NCBI GenBank assembly: GCA_038232935.1
Contig: JBBSMX010000195.1
Location: forward strand, 1 to 6,096
DNA from: JBBSMX01 sp038232935
GTDB lineage: Bacteria > Bacteroidota > Rhodothermia > Rhodothermales > JANQRZ01
DNA length: 6,096 nucleotides
Direction of reading: 5' to 3'
Shown here: piece by piece, positions 4,960 through 6,096 of the stretch
How positions within the stretch are numbered: the stretch's first letter is position 1
Layout: each line of letters opens with the position of its first letter
Program-made: the position numbers and the translations under genes
The notes under the pieces: generated by a model
The model's input: only the letters and a program-made list of their open reading frames with translations
Told to the model about the DNA's origin: nothing
The model's database searches: none

Positions 4960-5835
4960 ATGCCGCCCCTTACGTTCTTTGACAGCTTGAAGTCTGCGCG
5001 CCCGGCGGCCCTCGTGCTGTTCGTGGCGCTGCACCTCGGCCTGAAGGTGGTGTTCTTCAGCCTGCCGTTCTACACGCTCGTGGCGCGGCCCGTGGAGGTG
5101 GCAACGGGAGGGCTCGTCTCGCCCATCGTCCTCGCCGGGATCATCGAACTGGTGGTCCTCGTCGCGGTCGTGATGCTGTGGCTGGGCGGGCTGCGACCCG
5201 GGGACCTCGGGATTCGGGGATCGCATCTCCTCAACGCGGCGCTTGTGGCAATCCTGATCTGGGGCGGCGTGCAAGCCGTCCTGAGTGGGCTCGCCACAAG
5301 CGGCCACTTCGACGCGGCGCTGAACCCGGCGCTCGCGCTCGGGCCCGGCCGGTTCGGCGGCAAGATCCTCGAAGCCACCCTCGGCAGTGCGTTCATCGAA
5401 GAGGTGATGTACCGGGGCTTCCTCGTACCTCAGCTCTACCTGCTGGCGCGGCACTGGACCTCGTCCCGGACGACACGCGCGACCATCGCCATCGGCCTTC
5501 CGCAAGTGTACTTCGGACTCAACCACGTCCCGGCGGCGCTTCGGATGCACCTCTCGGGAGCGGAAGTGGCCGTGTACATCGTCCACGTAGTGCTCGTGGG
5601 ATTGCTCTTTACGGCGCTCTACCTCCGAACGGGCAACCTCTTCGTCGCCATCGTCGCCCACGCCCTCATCAACGACCCGGCCCCGTTGGTCGTGGCCGGA
5701 CCCGATCCGGCTTTGTTCGCTCTGATCGGCGTGTGCTTCCTCCTGCTGGCATGGCCGACGCTCCACCGCCTGTGCGACGAGGTGTTCACCCTGGCAGAGC
5801 TCCCCTCCGAACGCCGACTGATCTCCTCGGACTAG
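4960..5835 (+). CDS. CPBP (CAAX/Abi) family intramembrane glutamic-type protease
   Basis: A 291-residue polytopic membrane protein. The three CPBP motifs are all present: EEVMYR (Glu147, Glu148, Arg152), FGLNH (Phe185, His189) and HALIND (His234, Asn238). These form the family's membrane-embedded active site. Hydrophobic segments include about 15-35, 50-75, 88-110, 205-225, 228-240 and 245-265, consistent with roughly seven to eight helices. The family includes CAAX prenyl proteases and bacterial members linked to protein processing, bacteriocin self-immunity or signalling; the substrate here is unknown. The start is ATG at 4960 because the frame has no earlier start nearby and hydrophobic sequence begins soon after; no Shine-Dalgarno is visible. 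It is monocistronic as far as the window shows, and transcribed away from the toxin-antitoxin operons. The long minus-strand frame across it is a codon shadow. Confidence 0.93.
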   Translation: MPPLTFFDSLKSARPAALVLFVALHLGLKVVFFSLPFYTLVARPVEVATGGLVSPIVLAGIIELVVLVAVVMLWLGGLRPGDLGIRGSHLLNAALVAILIWGGVQAVLSGLATSGHFDAALNPALALGPGRFGGKILEATLGSAFIEEVMYRGFLVPQLYLLARHWTSSRTTRATIAIGLPQVYFGLNHVPAALRMHLSGAEVAVYIVHVVLVGLLFTALYLRTGNLFVAIVAHALINDPAPLVVAGPDPALFALIGVCFLLLAWPTLHRLCDEVFTLAELPSERRLISSD

Positions 5836-5873
5836 AGCAGAGGTCGAGTATTCGTACGCCATGGCCGAGCGTG

Positions 5874-5904
5874 CCCCCTCTCTCCCCAACAGGGGACGAG
5901 TGTG
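5874..5904 (+). repeat. Degenerate motif A-like remnant
   Basis: CCCCCTCTCTCCCC followed by AACAGGGGACGAG keeps the start and the CCCC/GGGG hairpin of motif A but lacks the middle GCCGGGC part. No B motif follows. It lies 38 bp after the protease stop. Confidence 0.55.
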
Positions 5905-5922
5905 CCAAGAGGAGGCGTCGGC

Positions 5923-5950
5923 GTAGGGACATTGCGCGCCATGTCCCTAC
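5923..5950. repeat. Perfect 10-bp inverted repeat abutting the tandem array
   Basis: GTAGGGACAT (5923-5932) and ATGTCCCTAC (5941-5950) are exact complements around an 8-base loop TGCGCGCC. The right arm ends exactly where the 14-bp tandem repeats begin. It could fold as a strong stem downstream of the protease gene, but lacks a T-tract, so a terminator role is only possible. GTAGGGACA-type palindromes are known as dispersed REP-like sequences. Confidence 0.7.
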
Positions 5951-6096
5951 CATGCGTTCCACACCAAGCGTTCCACACCATGCGTTCCACACCTTGCGTT
6001 CCACACCCTGCTTTCCACACCATGCGTTCCACACCATGCGTTCCACACCATGCGTTCCACACCATGCGTTCCACACCATGCGTTCCACACCATGCG
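5951..6096. repeat. 14-bp tandem repeat array, continuing past the window
   Basis: Ten full units and six bases of an eleventh of CATGCGTTCCACAC, head to tail. Units 2 (CAAGCG), 4 (CTTGCG) and 5 (CCTGCT) differ; units 1, 3 and 6-10 match the consensus. Diverged units cluster at the left edge, suggesting that the array grew at the right. The period is not a multiple of three. The minus-strand frames through it read as a 14-residue repeat (VERMVWNAWCGTHG) but have no other sign of being a gene. Confidence 0.92.

Noticed and set aside
4945..5889. A 314-residue minus-strand open frame opposite the protease gene
   Set aside because: Its composition (runs of His, Glu, Arg, Asp, Gln) is the typical antisense shadow of a hydrophobic high-GC gene, while the plus-strand frame has all three CPBP motifs.
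5786..6088. Minus-strand frames of 80-100 residues with a WNAWCGTHGV repeat
   Set aside because: A 14-bp stop-free repeat is open in any frame. The frames continue into unrelated sequence and the protease tail, and no start signal or domain is seen.
5951..6096. CRISPR array
   Set aside because: The units are 14 bp and directly adjacent, with no unique spacers.
5951..6096. DnaA-box cluster or plasmid iterons, because each unit contains TTCCACA
   Set aside because: Only the TCCACA part fits the TTATCCACA consensus, and the first three bases do not. No replication gene or AT-rich unwinding region is seen in the window.

Overview
The window is GC-rich and reads like accessory DNA from a high-GC member of the Bacteroidota/Rhodothermota, for example a Rhodothermales-like organism. 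That placement is an inference. It rests on the large hybrid two-component sensor (Y_Y_Y domain, histidine kinase, receiver and AraC-type HTH in one chain), which is characteristic of Bacteroidota, and on the lack of convincing Shine-Dalgarno sequences before any of the starts. No marker gene is present to settle the taxonomy.

Layout from left to right. Positions 2-2517 hold the hybrid sensor/regulator. It is open at the left window edge and broken into two frames by a one-base deletion near 2113. Positions 2518-2754 are a repeat-filled gap. On the minus strand, 3359-2755 is a vapB-vapC toxin-antitoxin operon with a GTGA overlap. After another repeat-bearing gap, 4124-3619 is a second minus-strand toxin-antitoxin pair: a small antitoxin and a RelE/ParE-family toxin with a 1-base overlap. 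Positions 4125-4959 contain no gene. They hold a 115-bp MITE-like palindromic element, a 37-bp exact duplicate of the vapB-vapC junction, and two tandem copies of a composite GC-rich repeat. Positions 4960-5835 on the plus strand encode a CPBP-family membrane protease. The window ends with a degenerate repeat, a perfect 10-bp inverted repeat and a 14-bp tandem array that runs off the right edge.

The most notable structure is the composite repeat. Motif A (about 50 bp), a spacer of usually 47-48 bp, and motif B (52-76 bp, the same kind of hairpin in opposite orientation) form a unit. It occurs three times complete and once without B, with an additional A-like remnant. All copies are intergenic and share one orientation. 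The copies bracket each toxin-antitoxin operon, giving a cassette-like order: repeat, vapBC, repeat, RelE-type pair plus MITE plus vapBC scar, repeat, repeat, protease. No transposase or integrase gene is visible, so how the modules were assembled is unknown. The toxin-antitoxin pairs would be autoregulated stabilisation or stress modules. The sensor and the protease show no obvious functional link to them.
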